Source: Aquimarina sp. MMG016 (lineage in GTDB: Bacteria; Bacteroidota; Bacteroidia; Flavobacteriales; Flavobacteriaceae). From it: a stretch of DNA of 64,000 bases. The translations under genes were made by a program, and so were the position numbers. Shown piece after piece: positions 1 to 9,188 of the stretch (its first letter is position 1; each line of letters opens with the position of its first letter). The stretch is from contig NZ_JAGJEA010000005.1 in NCBI RefSeq assembly GCF_018100805.1, forward strand, positions 186,001-250,000, given 5' to 3'. The notes under the pieces are model-generated. The model saw nothing but the letters and a program-made list of their open reading frames with translations, searched no databases and had not been told where the DNA came from.

Positions 1-1064
1 CTTTTCAATTTATTATTCCCTGAAGCAATAAAAGGTATTTCTATCCACCATCTTTGTGTTTTCACACTCTTATAAAAGGATAAAATCTCATCTTCAACAG
101 GAACATTATAATGAAGTGTGCCTTTAGCATTTTTGATATTCAATTCATCAGACCTGTAATTGAATCCTTCAATAAAATACCAAATAATCTGAGCTATTAA
201 TAACGCTGGTGTTTCTTCTTGTTTAAAATTTTTGAATTCATATATCCCAAAACTTTTTACCTTATCACTAATTCCTGCATACCTGGATATCGCACAAATC
301 TCTCTGCCATCAAATCCATTGGGTGAAGCATACATATTATTAATACAATTAGCATTCATTGCCCCCATATCTACTGTTACTATATCAGCATCCCGCATAA
401 TAGGCTCAACAACGGTTACATCTGAGATTACCTCTCCTAAACGATACGCATCAAAATAAAGTTTCTCTATAAGATCAATCTCCTCCTGAGCATTAAAATA
501 CGTTTGATACCCTATATTACTATAATTAAATAGGTTATATGGTTGCTCTACAATAATTTTACCTATAAAAGATTTATTGGTTATCGGCTGAGAAGAGTTA
601 CCCAGATCGAATCGACTATCTACATTAGCCAGATTTACCATTCGCTCTAAGACATCAAAAGATCTATATTGAGCATATACTAAATCCTGACTCCCTCCTA
701 ATATTATCGGTAAGATATCTTTTTTTAATAAAGAAGATAATACTTCCTGAACCAAGTAATAGGTGTCACTAACTTCATTTCCTGGAGCAATATCCCCTAA
801 ATCCACGATTTTAGCATCCCAATTACCTGGAAAAAGATCATAAAATGATTTACGAATAGTATCAAAATTCAATTGCTCTCCAAGATAATTTTCATCATTT
901 CTATTCTCCTGCACTCCTATAATAGCAATATCAACCTCATCTAGATCCGGAACCCCAGACTCGGCAGTATGAATTTTGATATGTTTTCCTAAAGCATAAT
1001 CCGAAACTAATGCGGTATGTGCGGCTACTAAATCACTAACAGGTGACAAAAATTCGAAAGACAT
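1..1064 (-). CDS. Arginase/formimidoylglutamase-fold protein, 3' end outside window
   Basis: Reading from the ATG at 1064 towards base 1, the frame is open for about 354 codons and runs off the window, so the C-terminus is missing. The protein has the overall layout of the ureohydrolase (arginase, agmatinase, formimidoylglutamase) fold, and Bacteroidota homologues are usually labelled formimidoylglutamase. The metal-binding motifs are not canonical: GGSQD stands where GGDHS/GGGHE is expected (about residue 120), DSRFD where DAHxD is expected, and VDMGAMN where SxDxDxxDP is expected, while the later GRE glutamate is kept. A binuclear manganese hydrolase therefore looks unlikely from sequence, and the real function is unknown. 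No histidine-degradation (hut) genes are in view. The start is three bases from the stop of topA on the same strand, so topA and this gene probably share a transcript. Confidence 0.75.
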   Translation of the reverse strand, partial: MSFEFLSPVSDLVAAHTALVSDYALGKHIKIHTAESGVPDLDEVDIAIIGVQENRNDENYLGEQLNFDTIRKSFYDLFPGNWDAKIVDLGDIAPGNEVSDTYYLVQEVLSSLLKKDILPIILGGSQDLVYAQYRSFDVLERMVNLANVDSRFDLGNSSQPITNKSFIGKIIVEQPYNLFNYSNIGYQTYFNAQEEIDLIEKLYFDAYRLGEVISDVTVVEPIMRDADIVTVDMGAMNANCINNMYASPNGFDGREICAISRYAGISDKVKSFGIYEFKNFKQEETPALLIAQIIWYFIEGFNYRSDELNIKNAKGTLHYNVPVEDEILSFYKSVKTQRWWIEIPFIASGNNKLK

Positions 1065-1067
1065 ATT

Positions 1068-3569
1068 TTATTTCTTTTTTGCAGAAGTCTTTTTAGTAGT
1101 TTTCTTTTTGGTTGTTTTCTTCTTAGGAGCGTTTTTCTCGATTAGGTCTTTTACTTTTTCTAAAGTTAATTTAGAAGCATCTACAGTTTTAGGTAACTCG
1201 ATTTTAATTTTACCTTTTATAATATTACTTCTGCCCCATCTGGCTTTTTCTACACGAATACCTTCTTCCTCCCAATTATGGATTACCTTATCAATCTCCT
1301 TTTGTTTCTTTTCCTCGATCAATTGTACAATATCCTCATCAGAAAGGTTATCAAAATCGTATTTTTTATTTACATTGATAAACATCCCGTTCCATTTAAT
1401 AAATGGACCAAATCGACCTTTACCTTTTTGCACAGGAAGATTCTCATACGTATATATTGGAGCATCTGCTTTTTCTTTAGCATCGATCAATTCAATTGCT
1501 CTTTCTAAAGAAGTATTTAATGGATCTTCTCCTTTATCTAGCGAAACAAATTTTTCGCCAAAACGCACATAGGGGCCAAAACGACCATTATTAACCACAA
1601 GAGTTTCTCCTTTATATGTTCCGATCTCCTTTGGTAACTGAAATAAATCCATTGCTTCTTCAAAGGTAATACTGCTTAATGTCTGACCAGGAGGTAAACT
1701 TGCAAACCTAGGTTTATCCTCATCCTCTGCAGTACCAATCTGAACCATTGGACCAAATTTACCTAAACGCACACTTACAGGCTTTCCTGTTGCAGGATCT
1801 TCTCCTAGTATTCTCTCCCCGACTTCTCGATCAGCATTCTGAGCTACATCTTCTACTCGCGGATGGAATTCATCATAAAACTCTTTCATGACGTGAGTCC
1901 AGTCTTCCTGACCTTCTGCTATCTCATCAAAATCCTGCTCTACCTTTGCGGTAAAATTATAATCAAGGATTGAAGAAAAATGATTCACCAAAAAGTCATT
2001 TACTACCATCCCAACATCAGTAGGGATTAATTTCCCTTTATCACTACCTACTTTTTCAGACAGGTTCTTTTGACTTATATCATCGCCACTAAGTGTCATC
2101 TGAACATATGAACGAAGCTCCCCTTCTTTAGCGCCTTTCTCAATATATTTTCTATTCTGAATAGTAGAAATAGTTGGAGCATAAGTGGACGGACGCCCTA
2201 TACCTAACTCTTCTAGTTTTTTAACTAAAGCAGCTTCAGAAAATCTACTTGGCGGTCTGGTAAATCGTTCTGTGGCAGAGATGTATTTATTAAATAAGGT
2301 TTCGTTTACCTTCATTGCAGGAAGAATTCCTTCTTGCTCCTCATCTTCATCATCGTTGCCTTCAAGATATACTTTTAAGAAACCTTCAAATTTGATTACT
2401 TCTCCGTTAGCAGTAAACTGCTCTTTGTGTTGATTAGCTTCAATTCTAACGTTTGTTCTTTCTAACCTAGCGTCACTCATTTGTGAGGCGATAGCTCGTT
2501 TCCAAATCAATTCGTATAATCGCTGCTGATCGTAATCCACATTTACACTATGCCTTGAAAAATCTGTAGGACGTATTGCTTCGTGAGCTTCTTGAGCTCC
2601 TTTTGACTTACCTTTATACTGCCTTGGATTACTATAATCCTTACCATATGCAGAAATAATTTCTGCTTTTGCGCTATTTTGAGCTTCAACTGATAAATTC
2701 ACACTATCAGTTCTCATATATGTAATCAACCCTGCTTCGTACAATCGCTGCGCCATAGTCATAGTCTTACTTACAGAAAAATATAATTTTCTAGAAGCTT
2801 CCTGCTGCAATGTAGAAGTTGTAAATGGTGGTGCAGGCGACTTTTTAGCTGGTTTGGTAGTAAGGTCTGCGACATTAAAAGAAGCTCCTATATTTTTTTT
2901 CAAAAATGCTTCTGCTTCCTCTTTAGTTTTAAAGTTTTTAGGAAGTTTTGCTTTAAATGATTTTCCAGACTCATTAGAGAATTCTGCATCAATTCTATAA
3001 GATGCCTCAGGTTTAAAACCAATAATATCACGTTCACGTTCAACTATCAACCTTACAGACACAGACTGCACCCGACCAGCTGACAATCCTCCTTTAACCT
3101 TTCTCCATAATACCGGAGATAACTCATAACCTACCAAACGATCCAATACACGTCGGGCTTGTTGCGCATTAACAAGGTTATAATCTATACTACGCGGATT
3201 TTCTATTGCCTTAAGAATAGCATTTTTAGTTATTTCATGAAAAACAATCCTACGAGTTCTTGTCTTATCCAACTTAAGTGTTTCTGCAAGATGCCACGCA
3301 ATTGCTTCTCCCTCTCGATCTTCATCACTTGCCAACCATACCATTTCTGCTTTCTTAGAAAGATCTTTAAGTTTTTTAACCACATCCTTCTTGTCTTTAG
3401 AAACGATATATTTAGGTTTAAAATCTCCTTCTACATCGACTCCAAGTTCTTTTGCAGGTAAATCTGCAATATGCCCAAAACTAGATGCTACTGTATAATC
3501 TTTTCCAAGAAATTTCTCTATTGTTTTGGCCTTTGCCGGCGACTCCACAATCACTAAATTCTTAGCCAT
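1068..3569 (-). CDS. topA: DNA topoisomerase I (type IA)
   Basis: Relaxes negatively supercoiled DNA through a transient 5'-phosphotyrosine bond. The N-terminal TOPRIM domain is clear (VIVESPAKAKTIEKFLG, then DEDREGEAIAWHLAE with the acidic metal residues). SAGRVQSVSVRLIVERE and the active-site region LITYMRTDSVNLS with the catalytic tyrosine follow. Instead of zinc fingers, the C-terminus carries repeated G(R/K)FGP modules (TopoI C-terminal repeats), then a lysine-rich tail of KKKTTKKKTTKK type, usual in Bacteroidota. The frame is open up to 3593, but I chose the ATG at 3569 (MAKNLVIVESP): the TAnnTTTG promoter box at 3591-3598 would put the transcription start downstream of the earlier codon. 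It lies directly upstream of the arginase-fold gene. Confidence 0.97.
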   Translation of the reverse strand: MAKNLVIVESPAKAKTIEKFLGKDYTVASSFGHIADLPAKELGVDVEGDFKPKYIVSKDKKDVVKKLKDLSKKAEMVWLASDEDREGEAIAWHLAETLKLDKTRTRRIVFHEITKNAILKAIENPRSIDYNLVNAQQARRVLDRLVGYELSPVLWRKVKGGLSAGRVQSVSVRLIVERERDIIGFKPEASYRIDAEFSNESGKSFKAKLPKNFKTKEEAEAFLKKNIGASFNVADLTTKPAKKSPAPPFTTSTLQQEASRKLYFSVSKTMTMAQRLYEAGLITYMRTDSVNLSVEAQNSAKAEIISAYGKDYSNPRQYKGKSKGAQEAHEAIRPTDFSRHSVNVDYDQQRLYELIWKRAIASQMSDARLERTNVRIEANQHKEQFTANGEVIKFEGFLKVYLEGNDDEDEEQEGILPAMKVNETLFNKYISATERFTRPPSRFSEAALVKKLEELGIGRPSTYAPTISTIQNRKYIEKGAKEGELRSYVQMTLSGDDISQKNLSEKVGSDKGKLIPTDVGMVVNDFLVNHFSSILDYNFTAKVEQDFDEIAEGQEDWTHVMKEFYDEFHPRVEDVAQNADREVGERILGEDPATGKPVSVRLGKFGPMVQIGTAEDEDKPRFASLPPGQTLSSITFEEAMDLFQLPKEIGTYKGETLVVNNGRFGPYVRFGEKFVSLDKGEDPLNTSLERAIELIDAKEKADAPIYTYENLPVQKGKGRFGPFIKWNGMFINVNKKYDFDNLSDEDIVQLIEEKKQKEIDKVIHNWEEEGIRVEKARWGRSNIIKGKIKIELPKTVDASKLTLEKVKDLIEKNAPKKKTTKKKTTKKTSAKKK

Positions 3570-3590
3570 AATCCATTTTTTTTGTGACAA

Positions 3591-3598
3591 CAAAAGTA
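3591..3598 (-). promoter_or_regulatory. -7 box of the topA promoter (TACTTTTG)
   Basis: On the minus strand the bases read TACTTTTG, a perfect match to the Bacteroidota TAnnTTTG element, about 20 bases before the topA ATG at 3569. I see no TTG at the expected -33 distance, so this is a half-supported promoter. It argues against the longer start at 3593. Confidence 0.5.
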
Positions 3599-3647
3599 TA
3601 TCAATTTTTTGATATCGAGATTCTTTATCAAAAAATTAGTTTAAAAA

Positions 3648-3669
3648 AAACCTGCTGAATAGCAGGTTT
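3648..3669 (-). terminator. Rho-independent terminator of the 3.7 kb membrane protein gene
   Basis: Nine-base stem (AAACCTGCT pairing with AGCAGGTTT) with a four-base loop. On the minus strand it is followed by a run of eight T, the classic form. It lies ten bases beyond the stop codon at 3679 and insulates topA from the upstream gene. Confidence 0.88.
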
Positions 3670-3678
3670 ATAAAGATT

Positions 3679-4461
3679 TTAGTTTACTAATAACGTATCT
3701 TCTTCCTGAGATTCTTCCTCATCAAACCCTACTGTATCCTTATACATATAATATATAACGATATAAGAAAAAAACATTGTAGCAATTATTCCTATATAAC
3801 AAACGATTAAACCAAGAGCCGAAAATATACTAGAAACTAATATTAGCCCAAAAAAGACCAACCAATATTTATTCCCTAATTTAAAAGCTGCTTTAATAAT
3901 ATCCCCAACACTCATTTCTTGATTAAAAATAAAAATTGGAATTACTAATTGAAGTGGAACCATCACATAGAAAACAGGAAAATAACAAGCCAAGGCTGCC
4001 ACCAAGGCTATCCCCATATTAGCTAAAGAAATTAGTATAATTTTACCGAAATGATTTTTGGCAATAGTAAAGTAACCGCCTGTTTCTTCTGTTAGTCCTA
4101 AATCTTCGTTCTTTAAAACTTTAAGAAAGTGACCATAAATAGAAATATTAAATACTTGCAACACAAAAGACAATACAAACACCAATAATATCCATACAAT
4201 AATCATAATAACAGAAAAGCCTTCTAAAAATTCAGGTTGGTAATATGGATCTCCCGAATTCTGAATCATATCTATATAAAAAGGTAAAAGAGGGATGTAA
4301 ATAATTAAGATAAAAGGAATGGCCAAAGCCAAGCTTATCAATACATGGACCAAACCAATCGAAAATGTTTTTTTGTACATCTCAAAACTTTTGGATAAAA
4401 CATCACCAAAATCTGGTTTTTTCGAATTTTCTATTTTTTCAAAAAGTTGATTAGAATTCAT
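3679..4461 (-). CDS. Multi-pass membrane protein of unknown function
   Basis: A 260-residue protein with a cytoplasmic N-terminus (about 35 residues) and roughly five to six hydrophobic segments, including ones near residues 36-60, 85-110, 140-165 and 190-235, then an acidic tail (DEEESQEEDT). I do not recognise a catalytic motif. Similar Flavobacteriia proteins exist beside miaB and are sometimes mislabelled as beta-carotene monooxygenase; nothing in this sequence supports that. It is divergent from miaB, its promoter box TATATTTG lies at 4494-4501, and a terminator follows the stop, so it is a single-gene unit. Function not assigned. Confidence 0.8.
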   Translation of the reverse strand: MNSNQLFEKIENSKKPDFGDVLSKSFEMYKKTFSIGLVHVLISLALAIPFILIIYIPLLPFYIDMIQNSGDPYYQPEFLEGFSVIMIIVWILLVFVLSFVLQVFNISIYGHFLKVLKNEDLGLTEETGGYFTIAKNHFGKIILISLANMGIALVAALACYFPVFYVMVPLQLVIPIFIFNQEMSVGDIIKAAFKLGNKYWLVFFGLILVSSIFSALGLIVCYIGIIATMFFSYIVIYYMYKDTVGFDEEESQEEDTLLVN

Positions 4462-4493
4462 AGCAAAGGTTGATTTAGTTGATTTATTTGCCT

Positions 4494-4501
4494 CAAATAT
4501 A
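4494..4501 (-). promoter_or_regulatory. -7 box for the membrane protein gene (TATATTTG)
   Basis: The minus strand reads TATATTTG, a perfect TAnnTTTG match, 33 bases before the ATG at 4461. No convincing TTG is seen upstream at the right distance. Confidence 0.45.
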
Positions 4502-4530
4502 TATTTTTTAAAAAATAAAATCCTGACACT

Positions 4531-4561
4531 TTGTCATAAATCGTTTTAAAAAGTATCTTTG
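4531..4561 (+). promoter_or_regulatory. Bacteroidota-type promoter of the miaB operon
   Basis: TTG at 4531-4533, a 20-base spacer, then TATCTTTG at 4554-4561. Both elements match the Bacteroidota consensus (TTG, 17-23 bases, TAnnTTTG). The predicted start is near 4565, giving a leader of about 34 bases before the ATG of miaB. Confidence 0.75.
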
Positions 4562-4598
4562 CACACTATTTGTCCCGAATTGATAAGTAATTATTTTT

Positions 4599-6044
4599 AT
4601 GGAGAAGATTATTGATGAAAGTGTACAAGGACAACCTCTTGTTCTTGACCAAAAGAAAGAAAACCAACGTAAGCTTTTTATAGAAAGTTATGGTTGCCAA
4701 ATGAATTTTAGTGATAGTGAAATTGTAGCATCAATTCTTGCTAAAGAAGGTTTTAATACTACTCAAAATCTAGAAGATGCAGATTTGGTTTTGGTAAACA
4801 CTTGTTCTATTAGAGAAAAAGCTGAACAAACCGTTAGAAAACGTCTTGAGAAATATAATGCTGTAAAAAAAATCAATCCGGGAATGAAGGTTGGTGTTCT
4901 GGGTTGTATGGCAGAACGACTGAAAAGTAAATTTCTGGAAGAAGAAAAAATAGTTGACCTTGTTGTAGGCCCTGATGCATATAAAGATCTTCCTAACCTT
5001 ATCGAGGAAGTAGATGCCGGTCGTAATGCAGTAAATGTAATTTTATCAAAAGAAGAAACCTATGGAGACATCTCTCCAGTTCGTCTACAAAGCAATGGTG
5101 TATCTGCCTTTGTATCTATTACAAGAGGTTGTGATAATATGTGTACATTCTGTGTGGTTCCTTTTACCAGAGGAAGAGAACGTAGTCGTGATCCCCAGAG
5201 TATATTAGAAGAAATTGATGATTTAGCTGCTAAAAATTTCAAAGAAGTTACTTTGTTAGGCCAAAACGTGGATAGCTTTTTATGGTATGGTGGTGGCCTG
5301 AAAAAAGATTTTGATAAAGCTAGTGATTTCCAAAAAGCAACAGCAGTTAATTTTGCAAAGCTATTAGATATGGTTGCAGAAAAGCATCCTAAGCTAAGAC
5401 TAAGATTTACAACATCTAATCCTCAGGACATGACCCTGGATGTAATCGAAGTTATGGCTAAACATAAAAATATCTGCAAATACATTCACTTACCTATCCA
5501 AAGCGGAAGTGATCGTATTCTTAAGGAAATGAATCGTCTGCATACTCGCCAGCAATACTTTGAACTTATAGACAATATCAAACGAATTATTCCAGAGTGT
5601 GCAATTTCTCAGGATATTATATCAGGTTTTCCAACAGAAACCGAAGAGGATCACCAAGATACTCTATCATTGATGGAGTATGTAAAATATGATTATGGAT
5701 TTATGTTTGCATATTCAGAAAGACCGGGAACACTTGCTGAGCGCAAAATGGAAGATGATGTTCCTGAAGAGGTTAAAAAACGAAGGCTTTCTGAAATCAA
5801 TGAATTGCAGAGAAGTCATAGCAAATACAGATTAGATGCTCTTGTAGGCAAAACTGTAGAAATATTGATCGAAAAAGCTTCTAAAAAATCTGACGAGCAC
5901 TGGAGCGGAAGAACTACACAAAACTCTGTTGCTGTTTTCCCAAAAGAAAACTATAAGGTTGGAGATTTTGTAATGGTACGTATTGATGATTGTACCAGTG
6001 CTACGCTAATTGGTGAAGCTGTTGGATATTCTGAAAACAATTAA
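4599..6044 (+). CDS. miaB: tRNA-2-methylthio-N6-dimethylallyladenosine synthase
   Basis: Radical SAM methylthiotransferase that adds the 2-methylthio group to i6A37 of tRNAs reading UNN codons. The N-terminal UPF0004 domain carries three cluster cysteines (C33 in YGCQMN, C69 in NTCSIRE, C103 in GCMAE). The radical SAM motif is [10 protein letters not shown] (C178, C182, C185), followed by FTRGRERSR. The C-terminal region from about residue 410 ([11 protein letters not shown]) is the TRAM domain. Length (481) is normal apart from a short insertion near residues 230-250. It is the first gene of an apparent operon; the sigma-54 activator begins 29 bases downstream. Confidence 0.97.
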   Translation: MEKIIDESVQGQPLVLDQKKENQRKLFIESYGCQMNFSDSEIVASILAKEGFNTTQNLEDADLVLVNTCSIREKAEQTVRKRLEKYNAVKKINPGMKVGVLGCMAERLKSKFLEEEKIVDLVVGPDAYKDLPNLIEEVDAGRNAVNVILSKEETYGDISPVRLQSNGVSAFVSITRGCDNMCTFCVVPFTRGRERSRDPQSILEEIDDLAAKNFKEVTLLGQNVDSFLWYGGGLKKDFDKASDFQKATAVNFAKLLDMVAEKHPKLRLRFTTSNPQDMTLDVIEVMAKHKNICKYIHLPIQSGSDRILKEMNRLHTRQQYFELIDNIKRIIPECAISQDIISGFPTETEEDHQDTLSLMEYVKYDYGFMFAYSERPGTLAERKMEDDVPEEVKKRRLSEINELQRSHSKYRLDALVGKTVEILIEKASKKSDEHWSGRTTQNSVAVFPKENYKVGDFVMVRIDDCTSATLIGEAVGYSENN

Positions 6045-6073
6045 ATAAGTAAAAAAAACAATAGCTCATCATA

Positions 6074-7345
6074 ATGGAATCAGTTCAAGCTACAAAACAA
6101 CGATTCGGAATCATAGGAAATGATCCTAAACTAAATCGAGCCGTCGAGAAAGCAATCCAGGTTGCACCGACTGACATCTCAGTTTTAGTTACCGGAGAGA
6201 GTGGTGTAGGTAAAGAAAGTATTCCTAAAATCATACACTCTTTATCGCATCGCAAACATGGTAAATACATTGCTGTTAACTGTGGTGCAATTCCAGAAGG
6301 AACTATAGATAGTGAACTTTTTGGACACGAAAAAGGAGCATTTACGGGAGCAACTCAAACGCGTAATGGCTATTTCGAAGTTGCTAATGGAGGAACCATA
6401 TTTTTGGATGAAGTTGGAGAGCTTCCGTTAACCACTCAGGTACGATTGCTTAGAGTTTTGGAGAACGGTGAATTTATTAAAGTAGGCTCCTCTAAAGTTC
6501 AAAAAACTGACGTCCGTATCGTTGCAGCTACCAATGTCAATATGTTTGAGGCGATCAAAAAAGAAAAATTCAGAGAAGACCTATATTATCGATTAAGTAC
6601 CGTAGAAATTTTTCTACCACCTTTAAGAGATCGAGAAAGTGATATTCACTTATTATTTAGAAAATTTGCTTCAGATTTTGCCAACAAATACCAAATGCCA
6701 ACCATTAGATTAGATGAAGATGCAGTTAGTCTACTCGAAAAATATCATTGGAGTGGTAATATTAGGCAACTACGCAACATTGCAGAACAAATTTCAGTCC
6801 TTGAACAAAACAGGGCGATAAATCCAGAAACGCTTCGTAGTTACCTCCCAGACATGGGAAGCAATTTACCAGCTGTGATTTCATCTAACAAAAAAGAAAG
6901 TGACTTCAGTAATGAACGTGAGATCCTGTATAAAGTTCTTTTTGACATGAAAAGTGATCTAAATGATCTCAAAAAATTAACCATGGAGTTGATGCAAAGC
7001 GGAAACTCTTCACAAGTACAAAAAGAAAATGAAGGTTTAATCAGGAAGATATATGGTGATGAAGAAACACCACCTGAAGTTAATTTTGAAGAACCAGTTC
7101 AACCAACAACAACGGAGTTAATCCAAATACCTTCTCCTCAGCCTGCTTTAGAGCAAAAAGAAGAAGATAAATATCATTTCGCTGAAGAGATCGAAGAAGA
7201 AGAAACTTTATCGTTACACGACAAAGAATTAGAATTAATCAAAAAATCTCTGGAGCGACACCGTGGTAAACGTAAAGCTGCAGCAGAAGAACTAGGAATA
7301 AGCGAACGAACTCTGTATAGAAAAATTAAACAATACGATTTATAA
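6074..7345 (+). CDS. Sigma-54-interacting transcriptional activator without receiver domain
   Basis: AAA+ enhancer-binding protein that would drive RpoN promoters. Walker A is GESGVGKE (residues 41-48), the sigma-54 contact loop GAFTGA is intact (88-93), and Walker B is FLDEVGE (110-116). Arginine-finger and sensor regions follow (REDLYYRL, WSGNIRQLRN). The AAA+ domain begins almost at residue 10, so there is no receiver, GAF or PAS input domain. Between about residues 270 and 375 lies a low-complexity linker rich in Glu and Pro, and the C-terminus is a Fis-type helix-turn-helix (RKAAAEELGISERTLYRKIKQ). It sits between miaB and lptE in one transcription unit, an order common in Flavobacteriia. 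Its target genes are not evident here. Confidence 0.93.
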   Translation: MESVQATKQRFGIIGNDPKLNRAVEKAIQVAPTDISVLVTGESGVGKESIPKIIHSLSHRKHGKYIAVNCGAIPEGTIDSELFGHEKGAFTGATQTRNGYFEVANGGTIFLDEVGELPLTTQVRLLRVLENGEFIKVGSSKVQKTDVRIVAATNVNMFEAIKKEKFREDLYYRLSTVEIFLPPLRDRESDIHLLFRKFASDFANKYQMPTIRLDEDAVSLLEKYHWSGNIRQLRNIAEQISVLEQNRAINPETLRSYLPDMGSNLPAVISSNKKESDFSNEREILYKVLFDMKSDLNDLKKLTMELMQSGNSSQVQKENEGLIRKIYGDEETPPEVNFEEPVQPTTTELIQIPSPQPALEQKEEDKYHFAEEIEEEETLSLHDKELELIKKSLERHRGKRKAAAEELGISERTLYRKIKQYDL

Positions 7346-7351
7346 AAGTTG

Positions 7352-7852
7352 ATGAGAAAATTAAAATATATCATAGCTGCATTAGCAGGAGTTTTTATTC
7401 TACAAGGTTGCGGAGCATATTCTTTTAGCGGAATAAACACTTCAGCCACAACATTCCAAGTTAATTTTTTTCAAAACCAAGCTTCAAGAGTTAACCCGGG
7501 AATAGATCAGGATTTCACCAATCAATTACAAGATTTAATCCTTAACCAGACCAACCTTGACCTGGTAACTTCTAATGCAGATGTTATATACGAAGGTGAA
7601 ATTGTCCAGGATTATGTTGCGCCAAATAATGCAACTGCTGATAATACTGCTGCACAAAACCGCCTTACAATTGCAGTTAATTTAAGGTTTTATGACACCA
7701 AAGACCCTAATCAGGATTTAGAACAAAGATTTTCATTTTTCTCAGACTTTTCTGCGGCGCAATCAGAAACAGTAGCAAGAGATGCTGCTGTACAAGAGAT
7801 TTTTGAGCGGATTACCCAGGATATCCTTAATGCCACTTTAGCTAAATGGTAA
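7352..7852 (+). CDS. lptE: LptE-family LPS-assembly lipoprotein
   Basis: A 166-residue lipoprotein. The signal peptide ends in a lipobox (FILQGC, acylated cysteine about residue 20), and the mature part has the layout of the Bacteroidota LptE family (YSFSG near the start, repeated beta-strand segments, VARDAAVQEIFERITQDI near the end). LptE plugs the LptD barrel and helps deliver lipopolysaccharide to the outer leaflet. An in-frame TTG exists at 7349, but the ATG at 7352 is the more natural start. Only six bases separate it from the sigma-54 activator and ten from the next gene, so it is co-transcribed. Confidence 0.87.
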   Translation: MRKLKYIIAALAGVFILQGCGAYSFSGINTSATTFQVNFFQNQASRVNPGIDQDFTNQLQDLILNQTNLDLVTSNADVIYEGEIVQDYVAPNNATADNTAAQNRLTIAVNLRFYDTKDPNQDLEQRFSFFSDFSAAQSETVARDAAVQEIFERITQDILNATLAKW

Positions 7853-7862
7853 AACAATAAAT

Positions 7863-8792
7863 TTGAACATTAAAGAGCTTACATATTTACTTCAAAATCC
7901 TTCGGAATTAAAAAAGGAACACACCCATACTATTGAAAAATTGGTACGAGAGTTCCCTTATTTTCAATCTGCAAGATCATTGGCTCTAAAAGGTTTAAAG
8001 GACCAGGAAAGCTTTCGTTATAATCAAGAACTTAAAACAACTGCAGCATACACAACCGACAGAAGTGTTTTATTCGATTTTATAACATCACCTCTTTTCC
8101 TTAAAGATTTTGATCAAAAAGAGGTCAAAAAGAAAAAGAAAATTGATATTGAGGTAGTTGATGCTAAAGAAATAAAAACTTTACCTAGAATGTCAATGGA
8201 CGATGCCGTAACCATGAAAATGGAAGAAGCAGAAGACGTTCTTGATCCTTCACTATTCTCAACCAGAGAAGAAGAAAATATACACAGACAGGTTAGTGTT
8301 TCAGAATCTTTATCACGACAAACTGAAGAAGAAAAAACCAATCCAGAAGAATCCACTGAAGAAAATTTACAAATCGATAAACCTCTGGTTTTTAACAAAA
8401 AAGAGTCACATTCTTTTACAGAATGGATGAAACTAACTTCGTTAAAACCTATTGATCGAGAAGATAGTTCAGACTCTGAAACCAAAACAAATACATCAGA
8501 AGAAAAATCCTTCCCTCAAAAACATAAATTTGATTTGATTGATCAATTTATTGCCAACAATCCAAAAATTAAACCAGCGTCTAAAAATGCACCTTCTCGT
8601 AATCTTGCAAAGGAAAATCAAACGACTCCGGATGAATTAATGACAGAAACTTTGGCAAGAGTTTACTTAGCCCAAAAAAACTATAAAAAAGCAATTCAGG
8701 CTTATAAAATATTAATTTTGAAAAATCCCGAAAAAAGTGGTTTCTTTGCAGACCAAATTCGGGCAATCAAGAATTTACAAGAAAATAAATAA
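7863..8792 (+). CDS. Hypothetical protein with C-terminal TPR motif
   Basis: A 309-residue acidic protein that appears to start at a TTG codon (7863), because no in-frame ATG lies near the 5' end. The N-terminal 80 residues look helical (IEKLVREFPYFQSARSLALKGLKDQESFRYNQEL). The middle (about 120-250) is Glu/Ser/Thr-rich and probably disordered. The last 45 residues form a tetratricopeptide-like helix pair (ETLARVYLAQKNYKKAIQAYKILILKNPEKSGFF). There is no signal peptide or membrane segment, so it is probably cytoplasmic. Flavobacteriia keep a gene of this type between lptE and secG; its role is not known to me. The spacing (10 bases before, 9 after) supports the operon. Confidence 0.75.
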   Translation: MNIKELTYLLQNPSELKKEHTHTIEKLVREFPYFQSARSLALKGLKDQESFRYNQELKTTAAYTTDRSVLFDFITSPLFLKDFDQKEVKKKKKIDIEVVDAKEIKTLPRMSMDDAVTMKMEEAEDVLDPSLFSTREEENIHRQVSVSESLSRQTEEEKTNPEESTEENLQIDKPLVFNKKESHSFTEWMKLTSLKPIDREDSSDSETKTNTSEEKSFPQKHKFDLIDQFIANNPKIKPASKNAPSRNLAKENQTTPDELMTETLARVYLAQKNYKKAIQAYKILILKNPEKSGFFADQIRAIKNLQENK

Positions 8793-8801
8793 TACAATAT
8801 A

Positions 8802-9125
8802 ATGACAACTTTTTCAATTTTTTTAGGTTTAATCATTTTGGTGTCATTTTTACTAGTTGTAGTAATTATGGTTCAGAATCCTAAAGGTGGCGGATTATCG
8901 TCTTCTTTTGGTGGCGGTGGAACACAACAGTTAGGCGGAGTAAAGAAGACTACAGACTTTTTAGACAAAAGTACATGGGCATTAGCCACTTTATTGTTAG
9001 TTCTTATTTTATTATCTAATGTTGGATTAATGAATGAAGGTACTACCCAAGAATCACAAGTTGACACACAAGAAGTTCCTGTAGATGTCCCAGCGACCAC
9101 TACAGATGACACTAATCCAGAATAA
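8802..9125 (+). CDS. secG: Preprotein translocase subunit SecG
   Basis: A 107-residue inner-membrane protein with two hydrophobic helices (about residues 4-24 and 53-73) joined by the characteristic glycine-rich loop (NPKGGGLSSSFGGGG) that marks SecG. It assists SecYEG in membrane insertion cycles during protein export. The C-terminal tail is acidic and Thr-rich, as is usual in Bacteroidota. It is the last gene of the miaB operon and is followed within 25 bases by a strong hairpin terminator. Confidence 0.94.
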   Translation: MTTFSIFLGLIILVSFLLVVVIMVQNPKGGGLSSSFGGGGTQQLGGVKKTTDFLDKSTWALATLLLVLILLSNVGLMNEGTTQESQVDTQEVPVDVPATTTDDTNPE

Positions 9126-9146
9126 CATCTTCTGAAAAACAATAAT

Positions 9147-9180
9147 AAAATGTCGACTTGTCATACAGTCGACATTTTTT
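9147..9180 (+). terminator. Terminator after secG
   Basis: A 12-base perfect stem (AAAATGTCGACT, 9147-9158, with AGTCGACATTTT, 9167-9178), an eight-base loop, and T residues in and after the right arm. It separates the miaB operon from groESL. Confidence 0.88.
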
Positions 9181-9188
9181 GTTTCAAT

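Noticed and set aside
1108-1180. Lysine-rich repetitive end of topA as a possible sequencing error or repeat element
   Set aside because: Lysine-rich tails are usual in Bacteroidota topoisomerase I; the frame stays open and ends cleanly at a stop codon.
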